DNA from: Pantoea eucrina
GTDB taxonomy: Bacteria; Pseudomonadota; Gammaproteobacteria; Enterobacterales; Enterobacteriaceae
Assembly: GCF_002095385.1 (NCBI RefSeq)
Contig: NZ_MIPP01000005.1
Coordinates: 93,525-157,524, forward strand
Length of the DNA: 64,000 nt
Direction: 5' to 3'
The position numbers were made by a program, and so were the translations under genes. Positions 1 to 9,978 of the stretch are shown one piece after another. A model generated the notes under the pieces. That model was not told the DNA's origin. It saw nothing but the letters and a program-made list of their open reading frames with translations, and searched no databases. Numbering within the stretch: the first letter of the stretch is position 1; every line of letters begins with the position of its first letter.

Positions 1-1327
1 GCTGCCAGGTGACGATGACTTCATCCCGGTCAGGCAGTGTCTCCGGATGGATATCCTGTCCGCGATACCAGCTTTCCGCTTCCGCTTCATTCAGCGCAAA
101 CGCCAGCGATGCATCAGGCCTGGCCAGTGCCATCACCGCCTCATGCTGCCAGCGGTAGCCTTTGGGAAAGGTTTCAGCCAGTTTCAGACCAATGCGTGAG
201 AAGCGCACCTTATTCAGCCACTGCTCTGCGCTGGCCGGAAACAGCCACAGCTCTTTATCGCGCTGCCAGAGCGTCAGGCTCTCATCCCACTGCAGGCCCA
301 CCTTAGCCGCTGCCTGCATCACCTCCGCGCTGAGTTTTCGGCTGGCGGGCGCAAACGGCAGTTTCCCGAGTTTATAGCCCGGCGCCGGCAGTGCCGGCAC
401 GCTGGCGGTTTTACGCAGACGCGCGACGAAAAATCCTTCGCTGTCGAAGCAGTGAGGAAACACGTGCAGATAGCCTTCCGGCGTCAGGGCAGCCTCTGCG
501 CCGGCAAACAAATCCTGCAGCGACAGGATCTCAATGGCGTCGGGATAGCGTGTCAGCAACCAGGCTATGACCTGCTGATTCTCAATGGTGTTAAGGGTAC
601 AGGTTGAGTAGATCAGCACGCCACCGGGCCTGAGCGCGTGAAAAGCGCTGTCGATAAGATCGCGCTGGGTGGCCGCAATCGCCTCGGTGCTGGCCAGCGT
701 CCAGTTGCGCAGCGCATCTGCATCTTTACGCACCACGCCTTCGCCTGAGCAGGGAGCATCAAGCAGGATGGCGTCGAACTGTTCCGGCAGCGCTGCGCCA
801 AACACCCGGCCATCGAAATGCGTCAGCGCCACGTTGCTGACGCCGCAGCGGCTGATATTGGCATGAAGGACTTTGACCCGGCTGGCGGAGTATTCATTGG
901 CGAGGATCGCGCCGCGATTATGCATCAGCGCCGCCAGCTGCGTGGTTTTGGATCCCGGTGCCGCCGCCATATCCATAACCTGCTGTGCGTCCGGCGCGGC
1001 GGCAAACAGCGCCGTCACCGGCAGCATCGAGCTCGCTTCCTGAATGTAGAACAGACCGCTAAGATGTTCAGCCACGCTGCCAAGCGGCAGGCTCTCATCA
1101 TCGCGCTCGATCCAGAATCCCTCTGCGCACCAGGGAACCGGCGTCAGCCGCCAGCCATACTGCGCCGTGCGGGCAAGAAAATCAGCCACGCTGATCTTCA
1201 GCGTGTTGACGCGTACACTTTTGCGCAGCGGCTGCTGGCTGATAGCAAGAAAGCGTTGCAGTTCAGCCTCATCAGGGAGGCTGGCACGCATGAGGGTAAT
1301 GAACTCTTCAGGAAAACGACTGGACAC
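1..1327 (-). CDS. rsmF: 16S rRNA m5C1407 methyltransferase RsmF, 3' end outside window
   Basis: RsmF (YebU) methylates C5 of C1407 in 16S rRNA using S-adenosylmethionine. The frame is open for about 442 codons from a GTG at 1325-1327 to the window edge. An in-frame TAA lies three codons upstream, so this GTG is the only usual start near the conserved N-terminus. Visible motifs are the SAM-binding stretch [13 protein letters not shown], the motif IV cysteine in DAPCSGEG and the catalytic cysteine in YSTCTLN, in that order, followed by the C-terminal PUA-like region. E. coli RsmF has 479 residues, so roughly 35-40 codons are missing beyond position 1. The gene follows letB on the same strand after 81 bases, as in E. 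coli, and is probably its last operon member. Identification is firm; only the 3' end is unknown. Confidence 0.93.
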   Translation of the reverse strand, partial: MSSRFPEEFITLMRASLPDEAELQRFLAISQQPLRKSVRVNTLKISVADFLARTAQYGWRLTPVPWCAEGFWIERDDESLPLGSVAEHLSGLFYIQEASSMLPVTALFAAAPDAQQVMDMAAAPGSKTTQLAALMHNRGAILANEYSASRVKVLHANISRCGVSNVALTHFDGRVFGAALPEQFDAILLDAPCSGEGVVRKDADALRNWTLASTEAIAATQRDLIDSAFHALRPGGVLIYSTCTLNTIENQQVIAWLLTRYPDAIEILSLQDLFAGAEAALTPEGYLHVFPHCFDSEGFFVARLRKTASVPALPAPGYKLGKLPFAPASRKLSAEVMQAAAKVGLQWDESLTLWQRDKELWLFPASAEQWLNKVRFSRIGLKLAETFPKGYRWQHEAVMALARPDASLAFALNEAEAESWYRGQDIHPETLPDRDEVIVTWQ

Positions 1328-1382
1328 AACAATTTACCGCGCTGACAAATGATGGGCGCAGTGTAACACGCGCAAAGAGAAC

Positions 1383-1402
1383 GGGCAGCCTGCTGGCTGC
1401 CC
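1383..1402. other. Hairpin between letB and rsmF
   Basis: An 8-bp perfect stem GGGCAGCC/GGCTGCCC with a 4-base loop lies just after the letB stop codon. Read on the minus strand it is followed by GTTCTCTTTG, which is only weakly T-rich. It could attenuate transcription into rsmF or protect the letAB message; a strong terminator is not supported. Confidence 0.5.
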
Positions 1403-1408
1403 GGTTGT

Positions 1409-4042
1409 TTAGCGCGGAGCAGGGATAGCGGTACCCCAGTCACGCCACGCTTTCGGCGCTTCATCCTGCAGCAGGAAGTGTTTGTTGGCGCCTGCCTGCG
1501 GTGCCATCGGCACGGTTGGCGGCGTAGCGAACTGAATGCCGCCGCGAATAAACTGCTGGAAGGTGCCGGTTTTCACCACGCCGCCAATCAGGCCAAAATC
1601 GAGGTTATAGCCGGATGCCAGCCAGAATACTGAGTTATTCCGCACCAGATGCTGATACTTTTTACTGATGCGCAGCGCAATCTGCACCCGATCGGCCATA
1701 TTACCCAGCGAGGTGCCGGTGACCGTACCGACCTCAACGCCGCGGAACAGAACCGGCGTACCCAGGGAGAGCGATCCCGCCTCGGCGGCATCGACATAAA
1801 TGTTCAGGCCGTTCAGGTAACGCGAGTCGGTGATTGTGCTTTCCTGCAGCTCAAAGCTGCGCGCCATCGCACCTTTGCCGGGATCGACGTTGACATAGGG
1901 CTGCAGAATCGTCTCCAGATGGTTGACGCCTGCCGCAGAAATTTCCGGCGATACCACTGAGAAACGGCTGCCCGTGCGGGCAAAGTCCTGCACATACTCC
2001 GGATAGAGCACGGCTTTAGCGACCACCTGATTGTTATCCTGACTCAGCGCCAGCGACTCCACCTGACCGACATTAATACCGAGATAGCGCACCGGCATGC
2101 CTGCCGCCAGCTTGCTGCCGTCGTAGGTGTGCAGGGTGATCTGGCTGCCGACGGCGCGGGCTGCGGTTTCTGACGCATAGAGCACGCGCTTAACGCCTTT
2201 TTTCGCCTGTGCACCGGTCAGATTGTCAAAGCTGATGGCGCCTTTCAGCGCCCGGTTAATCGGCGACGCCTGCACGGTCAGACCGCTGCCGTTGAGCTGC
2301 ACTTTTGCGCCACCTTCGGCCCAGAATACGCTTTCGCTGGTCAGCAGCTTGCGATACTGCGGCTGAATATGCACTGAGATATCAAACGCATCCGCACGCG
2401 GCACCACGTCGACCACTTCACCGACTTCAAACTTACGGTAGAGCACTACGGAACCTGCCTGTACGTCCGGCAGGCTGGTTGCCGTCAGCGTCAGCGTGGC
2501 AGGCGGCTGATCGCCGGTGATCCCTTCAGCAGCACGCTCGGCGTCTGCATAGAGCGGGTAGCGGCTGGAGGCTTTCCCTTTTGCGCCGGGATCGAGACGA
2601 ATACCGCCATCCACCCATTCACGTGCGCTGGCACCCAGCACCTGCATACCATCAAGGCCAAATTTTACGTTCAGGCGACTGTTGACGATAAACTTGCTGT
2701 CAGCGTGCACCAGCTGACGATATTCAGGATTAATCGCGACCACGAAATTGATGCCGTTCTCATCCAGTTTGCGCGAGATCACCTGACCAATCTTCATGCC
2801 ATAGATCACCAGGGGCTGGCCGGCATCGATACCGTAGGTTTCCGGCGCGCTAAGCTGTACCGTCAGGACATCCGGTTTCTGCAGCAGCGTTTCGCTGGCG
2901 GGCAGCACGCTGAAATGGTCCTGCGGTTCGCCCTTACCGGGCACCAGCTCCAGCGTGTTACCGGTGAGCAGGCTGCTCAGGCTGGTGTCAGTGAGGCTGA
3001 GTTTCGGTGCGCGCATCTCAATACGTGTTCCGCTGCGCATCAGGCCGGTCACTGAGGGATCAATCGTCAGTTCGCCAGAGACTTTGCCGTCAGGCAGCAG
3101 CGTAAGTTTTGTCAGGGTGCCTACTTCCAGCCCCTGATACATCAGAGGCGTACTGTTGGCTTTGAGGTTGTTACCATCAGGCAGATCGAGGTTAATCAGC
3201 ACGCCGCGTTGGCTGTGTGCCAGATCCGGATAGAGCTGATAGTTCTGCTCGCTCTCAGCCGGTTCGCCTTTATCGGGTGAATCAAACGCGATAGCGCCGT
3301 TTACCAGCGCGGCCAGACTCTCCAGCTTCACTTTCGCGCCGCTCAGGCTGACATCTGCATCAATACCGGAAACATTCCAGAAGCGGCTCTGCTTTTTGAT
3401 GAGATTGATAAAGCGCCGCTCGATCAGCACATCAATGGTGACGCCATCAGTATTGCTATTAAGGCTGTAGTCATAGACGTGACCCACCGGAATTTTCCGG
3501 TAGTAGACCAGCGAGCCGGTATTAAGCGAACCGAGATCGGGCGCATGCAGATGGATGAGCAGCTCGCCGGTATTGACCCGGTATTTAGGCTGCGTATCAA
3601 GCGCGGTGAAATGGTCGCGCTCTTTACCATCGCCAGGCATCATACCGATGTAGTTACCGCCCACGAGCGCATCAAGCCCGGAGACGCCGGCCAGGGAGGC
3701 TTTTGGCGTCACCAGCCAGAATTGCGTATTCTCGCGCAGGGCGTCGCGCATATCGCTTTTGATGCTCGCTTTGATACGAATGCTGCGATAATCATCACTC
3801 AGCTCAATACCCTGCACAGTACCGACCTCCACGCCCTGATAGCGAATCGGCGTGCGGCCCGGCACTATGCCGTCCGCCGTCTGGAAGTTGATGGTAATGG
3901 TGGTACCGCGCTCCTGATAATTGGTCCATAAAAGCCAGCCGGCAATCAGCAGGGCGATAATGGGCAAAAGCCAGAATGGCGACAACTTGCGTTTGTTACG
4001 CACGGTTGCGCTAGTCGGTGTAGTCGGCGTTTCCTGTTGCAT
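1409..4042 (-). CDS. letB: Intermembrane lipid transport protein LetB (seven MCE domains)
   Basis: LetB (YebT) is an inner-membrane-anchored MCE protein whose stacked rings form a hydrophobic tunnel across the periplasm for lipid movement between the membranes. The 877-residue product matches E. coli LetB in length. It has one N-terminal transmembrane helix (about residues 20-40, ending in LLWTNY) and seven MCE repeats, each marked by a motif such as [78 protein letters not shown] and [14 protein letters not shown] chose the ATG at 4042, six bases after GGGA; an ATG two codons upstream (4048) is also possible. The 5' end overlaps letA by about 32 bases, indicating translational coupling. Confidence 0.95.
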   Translation of the reverse strand: MQQETPTTPTSATVRNKRKLSPFWLLPIIALLIAGWLLWTNYQERGTTITINFQTADGIVPGRTPIRYQGVEVGTVQGIELSDDYRSIRIKASIKSDMRDALRENTQFWLVTPKASLAGVSGLDALVGGNYIGMMPGDGKERDHFTALDTQPKYRVNTGELLIHLHAPDLGSLNTGSLVYYRKIPVGHVYDYSLNSNTDGVTIDVLIERRFINLIKKQSRFWNVSGIDADVSLSGAKVKLESLAALVNGAIAFDSPDKGEPAESEQNYQLYPDLAHSQRGVLINLDLPDGNNLKANSTPLMYQGLEVGTLTKLTLLPDGKVSGELTIDPSVTGLMRSGTRIEMRAPKLSLTDTSLSSLLTGNTLELVPGKGEPQDHFSVLPASETLLQKPDVLTVQLSAPETYGIDAGQPLVIYGMKIGQVISRKLDENGINFVVAINPEYRQLVHADSKFIVNSRLNVKFGLDGMQVLGASAREWVDGGIRLDPGAKGKASSRYPLYADAERAAEGITGDQPPATLTLTATSLPDVQAGSVVLYRKFEVGEVVDVVPRADAFDISVHIQPQYRKLLTSESVFWAEGGAKVQLNGSGLTVQASPINRALKGAISFDNLTGAQAKKGVKRVLYASETAARAVGSQITLHTYDGSKLAAGMPVRYLGINVGQVESLALSQDNNQVVAKAVLYPEYVQDFARTGSRFSVVSPEISAAGVNHLETILQPYVNVDPGKGAMARSFELQESTITDSRYLNGLNIYVDAAEAGSLSLGTPVLFRGVEVGTVTGTSLGNMADRVQIALRISKKYQHLVRNNSVFWLASGYNLDFGLIGGVVKTGTFQQFIRGGIQFATPPTVPMAPQAGANKHFLLQDEAPKAWRDWGTAIPAPR

Positions 4043-5255
4043 GTGCATCCCAGATCAGGCGGCTATCCAGCCACTCAACAGCCATAATAGTCAGGATTAC
4101 CGCTGCGCCGAAGTAAAGCGCGGCAGGTCCCATGGTAAAAGCCAGCAGCTGATCGCGATTGACCAGCGACATGGTTAAAGCAATAACAAACAGATCCAGC
4201 ATCGACCAGCGTCCCACCCAGGTCACCACGCGCAGCAGCCGGATGCGGGTTTTCAGCCCCTGTTCACATTTGAAGTGAATACTGAGCAGCAGCGTCAGCA
4301 TCACCAGCACTTTAGTGAAAGGCACCAGGATACTGGCGATAAACACCACCGCAGCAATGGGAATATTGCCTGAGCCCAGCCCGAGGATACCGGAAAAGAT
4401 AGTGTCTTCACGCCGCGAACCGTTTACAAACACCACGGAAATCGGCAGCAGGTTGGCGGGTATCAGCATCACGATCGACGCAATTAACGCCGCCCAGGAT
4501 TTTTGCAGGCTGTGGCGACGGCGAAAATCAAGCGGCGTGTGGCAGCGGGTACAGCGACCACGCTCATCGGGCATGCCGGTGTGATGACAGTTGAGGCACA
4601 CCTGCCAGCGCTCTGGCGGCGCGGTTGGGATGGACTGGGGATAGTAATGCTCCCAGAGCTCTTCCACATTAAGATGAATAATAGTGAGCAGGCTTAACAG
4701 GGTCAGAGCTACGTAAGCGACCAGACCATAACCCAACGCCAGCGAGGCGTAATCCTGAACTTTGATAGAGGCGACGCCAATACCTACCAGGTAGATATCC
4801 AGCATCACCCACTCTTTCAGCCGCTCAAGCATTAGCAGCACCGGTCGCAGATTCATGCCCAGCCGGTTGCCAATCCACAGATAGCTGATGCCGGCAACCA
4901 GCGTCACCGGAGCCCCGATTGTACAAAACGCGACCATGGCGGCCGTCAGCACGTTGCCCTGCTGCGCCATCTGCAATACGCCTTCCAGCAGACTGGCGTT
5001 TATGCGCATGCCAAGTAAGCGAATTTCAACCAGTGGCAGGCTGAAAGCAAAGGGCATCAGCACCAGCATTGTCACTGCCATCGCGGTCAGACGACGCATT
5101 GACCAGTCACGGCCATTCTGGATTTTGGCATGACAGCGCGGGCAATAAGCCGTTTGATGCGATTTCACATCCGGTAAGGAAAAAAGGGTATCGCATTGGG
5201 GGCAACGCTGATAACGTGCGTGGGGCAAGCTCTGGCTGATAGCGTGAATTTTCAT
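4011..5255 (-). CDS. letA: LetA, PqiA-family membrane partner of LetB
   Basis: LetA (YebS) is the multi-spanning inner-membrane partner of the LetB tunnel. The 414-residue protein carries two zinc-ribbon-like cysteine pairs, CPQC and CPRC at residues 18/21 and 38/41, and CLNC and CTRC in the second half. Each pair set is followed by a block of transmembrane helices, the duplicated PqiA architecture. Conserved stretches such as LEVGTL-independent [17 protein letters not shown] and [13 protein letters not shown] mark the paired helices near each ribbon. It is the first gene of the letA-letB-rsmF operon. The upstream region is shared with divergent msrC. It is slightly shorter than E. coli YebS (427) because of a shorter N-terminus. 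Confidence 0.93.
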   Translation of the reverse strand: MKIHAISQSLPHARYQRCPQCDTLFSLPDVKSHQTAYCPRCHAKIQNGRDWSMRRLTAMAVTMLVLMPFAFSLPLVEIRLLGMRINASLLEGVLQMAQQGNVLTAAMVAFCTIGAPVTLVAGISYLWIGNRLGMNLRPVLLMLERLKEWVMLDIYLVGIGVASIKVQDYASLALGYGLVAYVALTLLSLLTIIHLNVEELWEHYYPQSIPTAPPERWQVCLNCHHTGMPDERGRCTRCHTPLDFRRRHSLQKSWAALIASIVMLIPANLLPISVVFVNGSRREDTIFSGILGLGSGNIPIAAVVFIASILVPFTKVLVMLTLLLSIHFKCEQGLKTRIRLLRVVTWVGRWSMLDLFVIALTMSLVNRDQLLAFTMGPAALYFGAAVILTIMAVEWLDSRLIWDAHATGNADYTD

Positions 5256-5472
5256 AAGTGACGCGAGTGGCCCATCATTCGTTACGGTTGCCGGCAGTCT
5301 GAACAGAACGTGCAGCCTGCACTATCTTGTGGTACGAGATCAGTCTCAATCATAGCGTGCTAAGGGTATAGCAACTTATTCAATGATTCACCTTGTTGGG
5401 CTGGATTATTAGTGCTTATTTTAACAACTGAGGGAAAACTGATACCTCTCAGTGATGAATTATGGTTGATCA

Positions 5473-5973
5473 ATGAACAAAAAAGCCTTTTACGAGGAAT
5501 TAAATCGTGATGCCCGGGCGCTGCTGGCGGGCGAAACCTCTTTTCTTGCCGCGCTGGCTAACTGCAGTGCGCTGCTGTTTGAGCGTCTGGAGGGGGTTAA
5601 CTGGGCAGGCTTCTATCTGCTGACTGAAGAGAATACGCTGGTCCTGGGTCCGTTCCAGGGCAAGATTGCCTGCGTGCGTATTCCGGCAGGTAAAGGCGTT
5701 TGCGGTACGGCAGTGGCTGAAGAGCGCGTGCAGCGCGTGGATGACGTTCATGCGTTTCCCGGTCATATCGCCTGCGACGCCGCCAGTAACGCAGAAATCG
5801 TGATTCCTCTGAAAGTGAACGGCCTGCTGGCAGGCGTTCTTGATATCGACAGTACGCTTTATTCCCGCTTTGACAGTGAGGATGAAGCAGGGCTGGTAGC
5901 CCTTGCCGACGGGCTTTGTGAGGTGCTGGCGAACAGCAACATCGAAAAATTTATTGCGCTGTCGCATAGCTAA
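5473..5973 (+). CDS. msrC: Free methionine-(R)-sulfoxide reductase (GAF domain)
   Basis: MsrC (YebR, fRMsr) reduces free L-methionine-(R)-sulfoxide in the cytoplasm with electrons from thioredoxin. The 166-residue protein is a single GAF domain with the family motifs NWAGFYLL, LGPFQGKIACVRIP and GVCGTAV. Three conserved cysteines are at residues 67, 77 and 101 and correspond to Cys84, Cys94 and Cys118 of the longer-numbered E. coli enzyme. It is divergent from letA with a 217-bp shared upstream region. The Shine-Dalgarno is weak (TATGGTTGATCA before ATG). It lies 96 bp ahead of proQ, as in E. coli. The window also encodes the protein-bound enzyme MsrB. Confidence 0.95.
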   Translation: MNKKAFYEELNRDARALLAGETSFLAALANCSALLFERLEGVNWAGFYLLTEENTLVLGPFQGKIACVRIPAGKGVCGTAVAEERVQRVDDVHAFPGHIACDAASNAEIVIPLKVNGLLAGVLDIDSTLYSRFDSEDEAGLVALADGLCEVLANSNIEKFIALSHS

Positions 5974-6069
5974 TCGTCTGGATTGCATGGCATTTGGCGA
6001 TGTTGTCATTATAATGTCGCCTGTTCATGCCCGCTCTGGTCGGCAAATCCGTTGTAATCAGGAAATTTC

Positions 6070-6750
6070 ATGGAAAATCAACCTAAGTTGAATAGCAGTA
6101 AAGAAGTCATCGCCTTTCTGGCGGAACGTTTTCCGCACTGCTTTAGCGCCGAAGGTGAAGCGCGTCCGCTCAAAATCGGTATCTTTCAGGATCTGGTCGA
6201 GCGCGTTCAGGGCGAAAATAGTCCGAGCAAAACGCAGCTGCGTTCAGCTCTGCGTCTTTATACCTCCAGCTGGCGTTATCTTTACGGTATCAAAGCCGGC
6301 GCAACGCGTGTCGATCTCGATGGCAACGCCTGTGGCGTACTGGATGAGCAGCACGTAGAGCATGCGCGGAAGCAGCTGGAAGAGGCAAAGGCACGCGTTC
6401 AGGCGCAGCGTGAGCAGCAGCGGGCGAAGAAGCGCGAGGCAGGAGAGGAGAGTGCAGAGCGTCGTCCGCGTAAGCCAGCACCGCGTAAAGCGGCTGAAGG
6501 TGATACGCCGCGCAAGCCGCGCCCTCAGACGCCACGCACCGGTGCTGCAGAACGCAACGCCGCACCACGTCCGCCGCGGGCAAAACCCGTTACCGACACC
6601 TCAGCTTTGCAGCCAGGCCAGAATATTAAAGTCAAAGCAGGCAAAAGTGCTATGGACGCCACCATTCTTGAAATCACTAAAGATGGCGTTCGGGTACAGC
6701 TTGCTTCAGGTCTGGCAATGATTGTGCGCGCAGAACACTTGCAGTTCTGA
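6070..6750 (+). CDS. proQ: RNA chaperone ProQ
   Basis: ProQ is a global RNA-binding protein that stabilises sRNAs and mRNA 3' ends. The 226-residue product shows the FinO/ProQ domain at about residues 1-120 (motifs [10 protein letters not shown] and [15 protein letters not shown]), an Arg/Lys/Pro/Ala-rich linker (about 120-175) and a C-terminal Tudor/KOW-like domain (about 175-226, with [21 protein letters not shown]). E. coli ProQ has 232 residues. It is followed after 20 bases by prc, the same arrangement as in E. coli, so the two are probably co-transcribed. An AGGAAATTTC segment precedes the start codon. Confidence 0.96.
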   Translation: MENQPKLNSSKEVIAFLAERFPHCFSAEGEARPLKIGIFQDLVERVQGENSPSKTQLRSALRLYTSSWRYLYGIKAGATRVDLDGNACGVLDEQHVEHARKQLEEAKARVQAQREQQRAKKREAGEESAERRPRKPAPRKAAEGDTPRKPRPQTPRTGAAERNAAPRPPRAKPVTDTSALQPGQNIKVKAGKSAMDATILEITKDGVRVQLASGLAMIVRAEHLQF

Positions 6751-6770
6751 AACGGAGGCCCGACCCTGGC

Positions 6771-8809
6771 ATGAACAGCTTTTTTAAGATCGGTATGATC
6801 GCGGGCCTGCTGCTGGCAGGCCCCTCCGTTGCCGCAGACAATATCACGCGTGCAGACCAGATCCCGCAGTTACATGAAGAAGCGCAGCATCCCACGGTCA
6901 GTGAGCGGGTTACATCGCGCTTTACCCGCTCTCACTACCGTCAGTTCGATCTGAATCAGGATTTCTCAGCAAAGATTTTTGATCGCTATCTGAACCTGCT
7001 GGATTACAGCCATAACGTGCTGCTGGCATCAGACGTTGCGCAATATGCGGACAAAAAACCACGCTCGGCGACGAGCTGCGCAGCGGCAAGCTGGATCTGT
7101 TTTACGCGCTCTATAACCTGGCACAAAAACGCCGTTTTGAGCGCTATCAATATGCGCTGACGGTGCTGGATCGTCCGATGGATTTCAGTGGCAATGACAC
7201 CATCGATATCGACCGGGCGAAAGCACCGTGGCCAAAGAGCACCGCAGAGCTTAACGCGCTCTGGGACGCCAAAGTTAAATATGATGAGCTCAGCCTGAAG
7301 CTGGCGGGCAAAGATGACAAAGAGATCCGTGAAACGCTGACCAAGCGCTACAACTTTGCCATCCGTCGCCTGGCTCAGAGCAACAGTGAAGATGTCTTCC
7401 AGCTGGCAATGACCGCCTTCGCTCATGAGATCGATCCCCACACCAACTACCTTTCCCCGCGCAATACTGAGCAGTTCAACACCGAGATGAGCCTGTCGCT
7501 TGAAGGGATCGGTGCCGTGCTGCAGATGGATGATGACTACACGGTCATCAACTCTATGGTCGCAGGCGGTCCGGCAGCAAAAAGCAAATCGATTACCGTT
7601 GGCGATCGCATTGTCGGCGTCGGTCAGCCAGGCAAGCCTGTTGAGGATGTTATCGGCTGGAGGCTGGATGATGTGGTATCGAAAATCAAAGGACCTAAAG
7701 GCAGCAAAGTGCGTCTTGAGATCCTGCCTGCCGGTAAAGGCACCAAAACCCGGACCGTAACGCTCACGCGTGAAAAGATCCGTCTGGAAGATCGGGCAGT
7801 TAAAGGCACGGTGCATAACGTCGGCAAAGAAAAAGTGGGCGTGCTGGATATTCCGGGCTTCTATGTCGGTCTGACTGACGATGTCAAAGTGCAGCTGCAG
7901 AAACTGCAAAAGCAAAATGTGGACAGCGTCGTTATCGACCTTCGAACCAACGGCGGCGGTGCACTGACTGAAGCGGTCTCTCTCTCCGGACTCTTTATTC
8001 CGGGTGGCCCGGTGGTTCAGGTCAGGGATAACAATGGACGGGTGCGTGAAGACAGCGATACCGACGGCATTGTTTACTACAAAGGTCCGCTGGTAGTGCT
8101 GGTCGACCGGTTCAGCGCGTCAGCTTCGGAAATCTTTGCCGCGGCGATGCAGGACTATGGCCGGGCTCTGATTGTTGGCGAACCGACCTTCGGCAAGGGA
8201 ACCGTACAGCAGTATCGTTCTCTGAACCGCATTTACGATCAGATGCTGCGTCCGGAGTGGCCTGCGCTGGGTTCCGTACAATATACCATTCAGAAATTTT
8301 ATCGTATCAACGGCGGCAGCACGCAGCGTAAAGGGGTAACCCCCGATCTGCTGATGCCAACCGGCGTTGAAGCGGCAGAGACCGGCGAAAAATTTGAAGA
8401 TAACGCGCTGCCGTGGGACAGCATTAATGCGGCAACCTATACCAAAACCGGTGATATCACCGCGCTGGTGCCGAAGCTGACGCAGTCCCATGCCGATCGC
8501 ATTGCGCAGGATCGTGAGTTCCAGTACATCATGAAAGATATTGCGCGTTTCAATGCGATGAAAGATAAACGCAATATTGTGTCGCTCAATCTTGCCCAGC
8601 GTGAGAAAGAGAGTCACGAAGAGGACGCGCTGCGTCTGGAGCGTATTAACGCGCGTTATCAGATGGAAGGGAAAAAGCCGCTTAAGAATCTCGAGGCATT
8701 GCCAAAAGATTATAAAGAGCCCGATCCCTATCTGGATGAGACGGTGAAGATCGCTAACGATCTGGCGCAGCTGGCCTCTTCTCAGCCCGCTGCTACTCCG
8801 GCGAAGTAA
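6771..8809 (+). pseudogene. prc: Tail-specific protease Prc (Tsp), broken by a -1 frameshift as sequenced
   Basis: Prc is the periplasmic S41-family protease that degrades proteins with non-polar C-termini and, with NlpI, controls peptidoglycan hydrolases. The first frame (6771-7160) gives a signal peptide ending near SVAADN and the conserved N-terminus through LLASDVAQYADKK. Homology then continues in another frame from about 7059 to 8809. The junction is an A6 run at 7053-7058; one extra A would give DKKTTLGDELRSGKL and restore a 679-residue protein, close to the 682 of E. coli. The downstream part holds the PDZ domain and the catalytic Ser/Lys region (DRFSASASEIF and PTFGKGTVQ). All other features are intact, so a sequencing error is likely. 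If real, only a 129-residue fragment is made. Confidence 0.9.
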
Positions 8810-8827
8810 TCCTGAAGCCGGTCACAA

Positions 8828-8854
8828 AACACCGCTACGGCGGTGTTTTTTTTT
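8828..8854 (+). terminator. Rho-independent terminator after prc
   Basis: An 8-bp stem AACACCGC/GCGGTGTT closes a TACG tetraloop and is followed by an uninterrupted T run. It begins about 19 bases after the prc stop codon and should end the proQ-prc transcript. Confidence 0.85.
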
Positions 8855-8952
8855 GCACTATACTCGCTAAATAAGTGGTCTGAGCAGTTTGCAATCGATC
8901 GCCTGAGTAGAATGTAAAGTTTTGTTTTTTTAGACACTTAAAGATTAAGGTC

Positions 8953-8990
8953 GCTTGAAAAGCCGCGCAATGAACATAGGATATATATCC
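8953..8990 (+). promoter_or_regulatory. Candidate htpX promoter region with CTTGAAA and a palindrome
   Basis: A CTTGAAA at 8954-8960 matches the -35 box of sigma-32 promoters, which fits the known heat-shock and envelope-stress control of htpX. The expected CCCCAT-type -10 box is not evident; CATAGGAT lies at about the right distance but is a poor match. A perfect 12-bp palindrome GGATATATATCC follows at 8979-8990. This is a weak assignment. Confidence 0.35.
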
Positions 8991-9029
8991 GCGTACAAGC
9001 GCGTGAACAACTGAGGAAGATTAACATTT

Positions 9030-9911
9030 ATGATGCGTATTGCTCTTTTCCTGATCACCAACCTGGCGGTGATGTTGGTATTCGGACTCATTCTGAGTCT
9101 GACAGGAATCCAGTCAAGCAGTGTTCAGGGTCTGATGATTATGGCGGGTCTGTTTGGCTTTGGCGGTGCGTTCGTTTCACTGCTGATGTCCAAATGGATG
9201 GCGCTACGCTCCGTTGGCGGGGAGGTGATTGCACAGCCCCGTAATGAGACCGAGCGCTGGCTGATGGAGACCGTGGGTCGCCAGGCGCAGCAGGCTGGCA
9301 TTGCGATGCCGCAGGTCGCGATTTATCATGCGCCCGATATCAATGCCTTTGCGACCGGTGCACGCCGTGATGCGTCCCTTGTCGCTGTCTCAACCGGTCT
9401 GCTGCAGAACATGAGCCGCGATGAGGCTGAAGCCGTGCTGGCGCATGAGATCGCGCATATCGCCAACGGAGATATGGTCACCATGACCCTGATTCAGGGC
9501 ATTGTGAACACCTTTGTTATCTTTATCTCGCGCATTATTGCGCAGGTTGCGTCGGGCTTTCTGTCCGGCAACCGCGATGGTGAAGAGAGCAGCAACGGTA
9601 ATCCGCTGGTCTATTTTGCGGTTGCAACGGTGCTGGAACTGCTTTTTGGTATCCTCGCCAGCATCATTACCATGTGGTTCTCACGCCACCGTGAGTTTCA
9701 CGCTGATGCAGGATCGGCAAAACTGGTTGGCCGTGAAAAAATGATCGCCGCGCTGCAACGTCTGAAAACCAGCTACGAGCCGCAGGAGCCAGGCAGCATG
9801 ATGGCGTTCTGCATCAACGGTAAAAACAAGTCGTTCAGCGAGCTGTTTATGTCTCACCCGCCGCTTGATAAGCGCATCGAAGCGCTGCGCAGCGGGCAGT
9901 ATCTGAAATAA
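9030..9911 (+). CDS. htpX: Membrane-bound zinc metalloprotease HtpX
   Basis: HtpX is an inner-membrane M48 peptidase that takes part in quality control of membrane proteins together with FtsH. The 293-residue product equals the E. coli length. It has two N-terminal transmembrane helices, the zinc motif HEIAH in [14 protein letters not shown] at about residues 140-144, two more helices, and the third zinc ligand region in [15 protein letters not shown]. An AGGAAG ribosome site lies before the ATGATG start. The gene has its own upstream region after the prc terminator and ends in a strong bidirectional terminator. Confidence 0.97.
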   Translation: MMRIALFLITNLAVMLVFGLILSLTGIQSSSVQGLMIMAGLFGFGGAFVSLLMSKWMALRSVGGEVIAQPRNETERWLMETVGRQAQQAGIAMPQVAIYHAPDINAFATGARRDASLVAVSTGLLQNMSRDEAEAVLAHEIAHIANGDMVTMTLIQGIVNTFVIFISRIIAQVASGFLSGNRDGEESSNGNPLVYFAVATVLELLFGILASIITMWFSRHREFHADAGSAKLVGREKMIAALQRLKTSYEPQEPGSMMAFCINGKNKSFSELFMSHPPLDKRIEALRSGQYLK

Positions 9912-9930
9912 TCCGCTCAGGCGACGAAAA

Positions 9931-9962
9931 AAAAGGCATCACCCTGGTGATGCCTTTTTTAT
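9931..9962. terminator. Bidirectional terminator between htpX and yebQ
   Basis: A 12-bp perfect stem AAAAGGCATCAC/GTGATGCCTTTT with loop CCTG is flanked by A and T runs, so it can stop both htpX (plus) and yebQ (minus). Confidence 0.9.
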
Positions 9963-9978
9963 TTGCGTGCGGATAGCG

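Noticed and set aside
7050..7062. Programmed -1 frameshifting in prc
   Set aside because: The site C-AAA-AAA lacks the X-XXY-YYZ pattern with a matching P-site slip and no clear downstream pseudoknot was seen; Prc is a single-frame gene in relatives I know.
7004..7915. A 303-codon minus-strand ORF opposite prc
   Set aside because: It lies opposite the conserved Prc frame, shows no recognisable domain and has a shadow-like composition.
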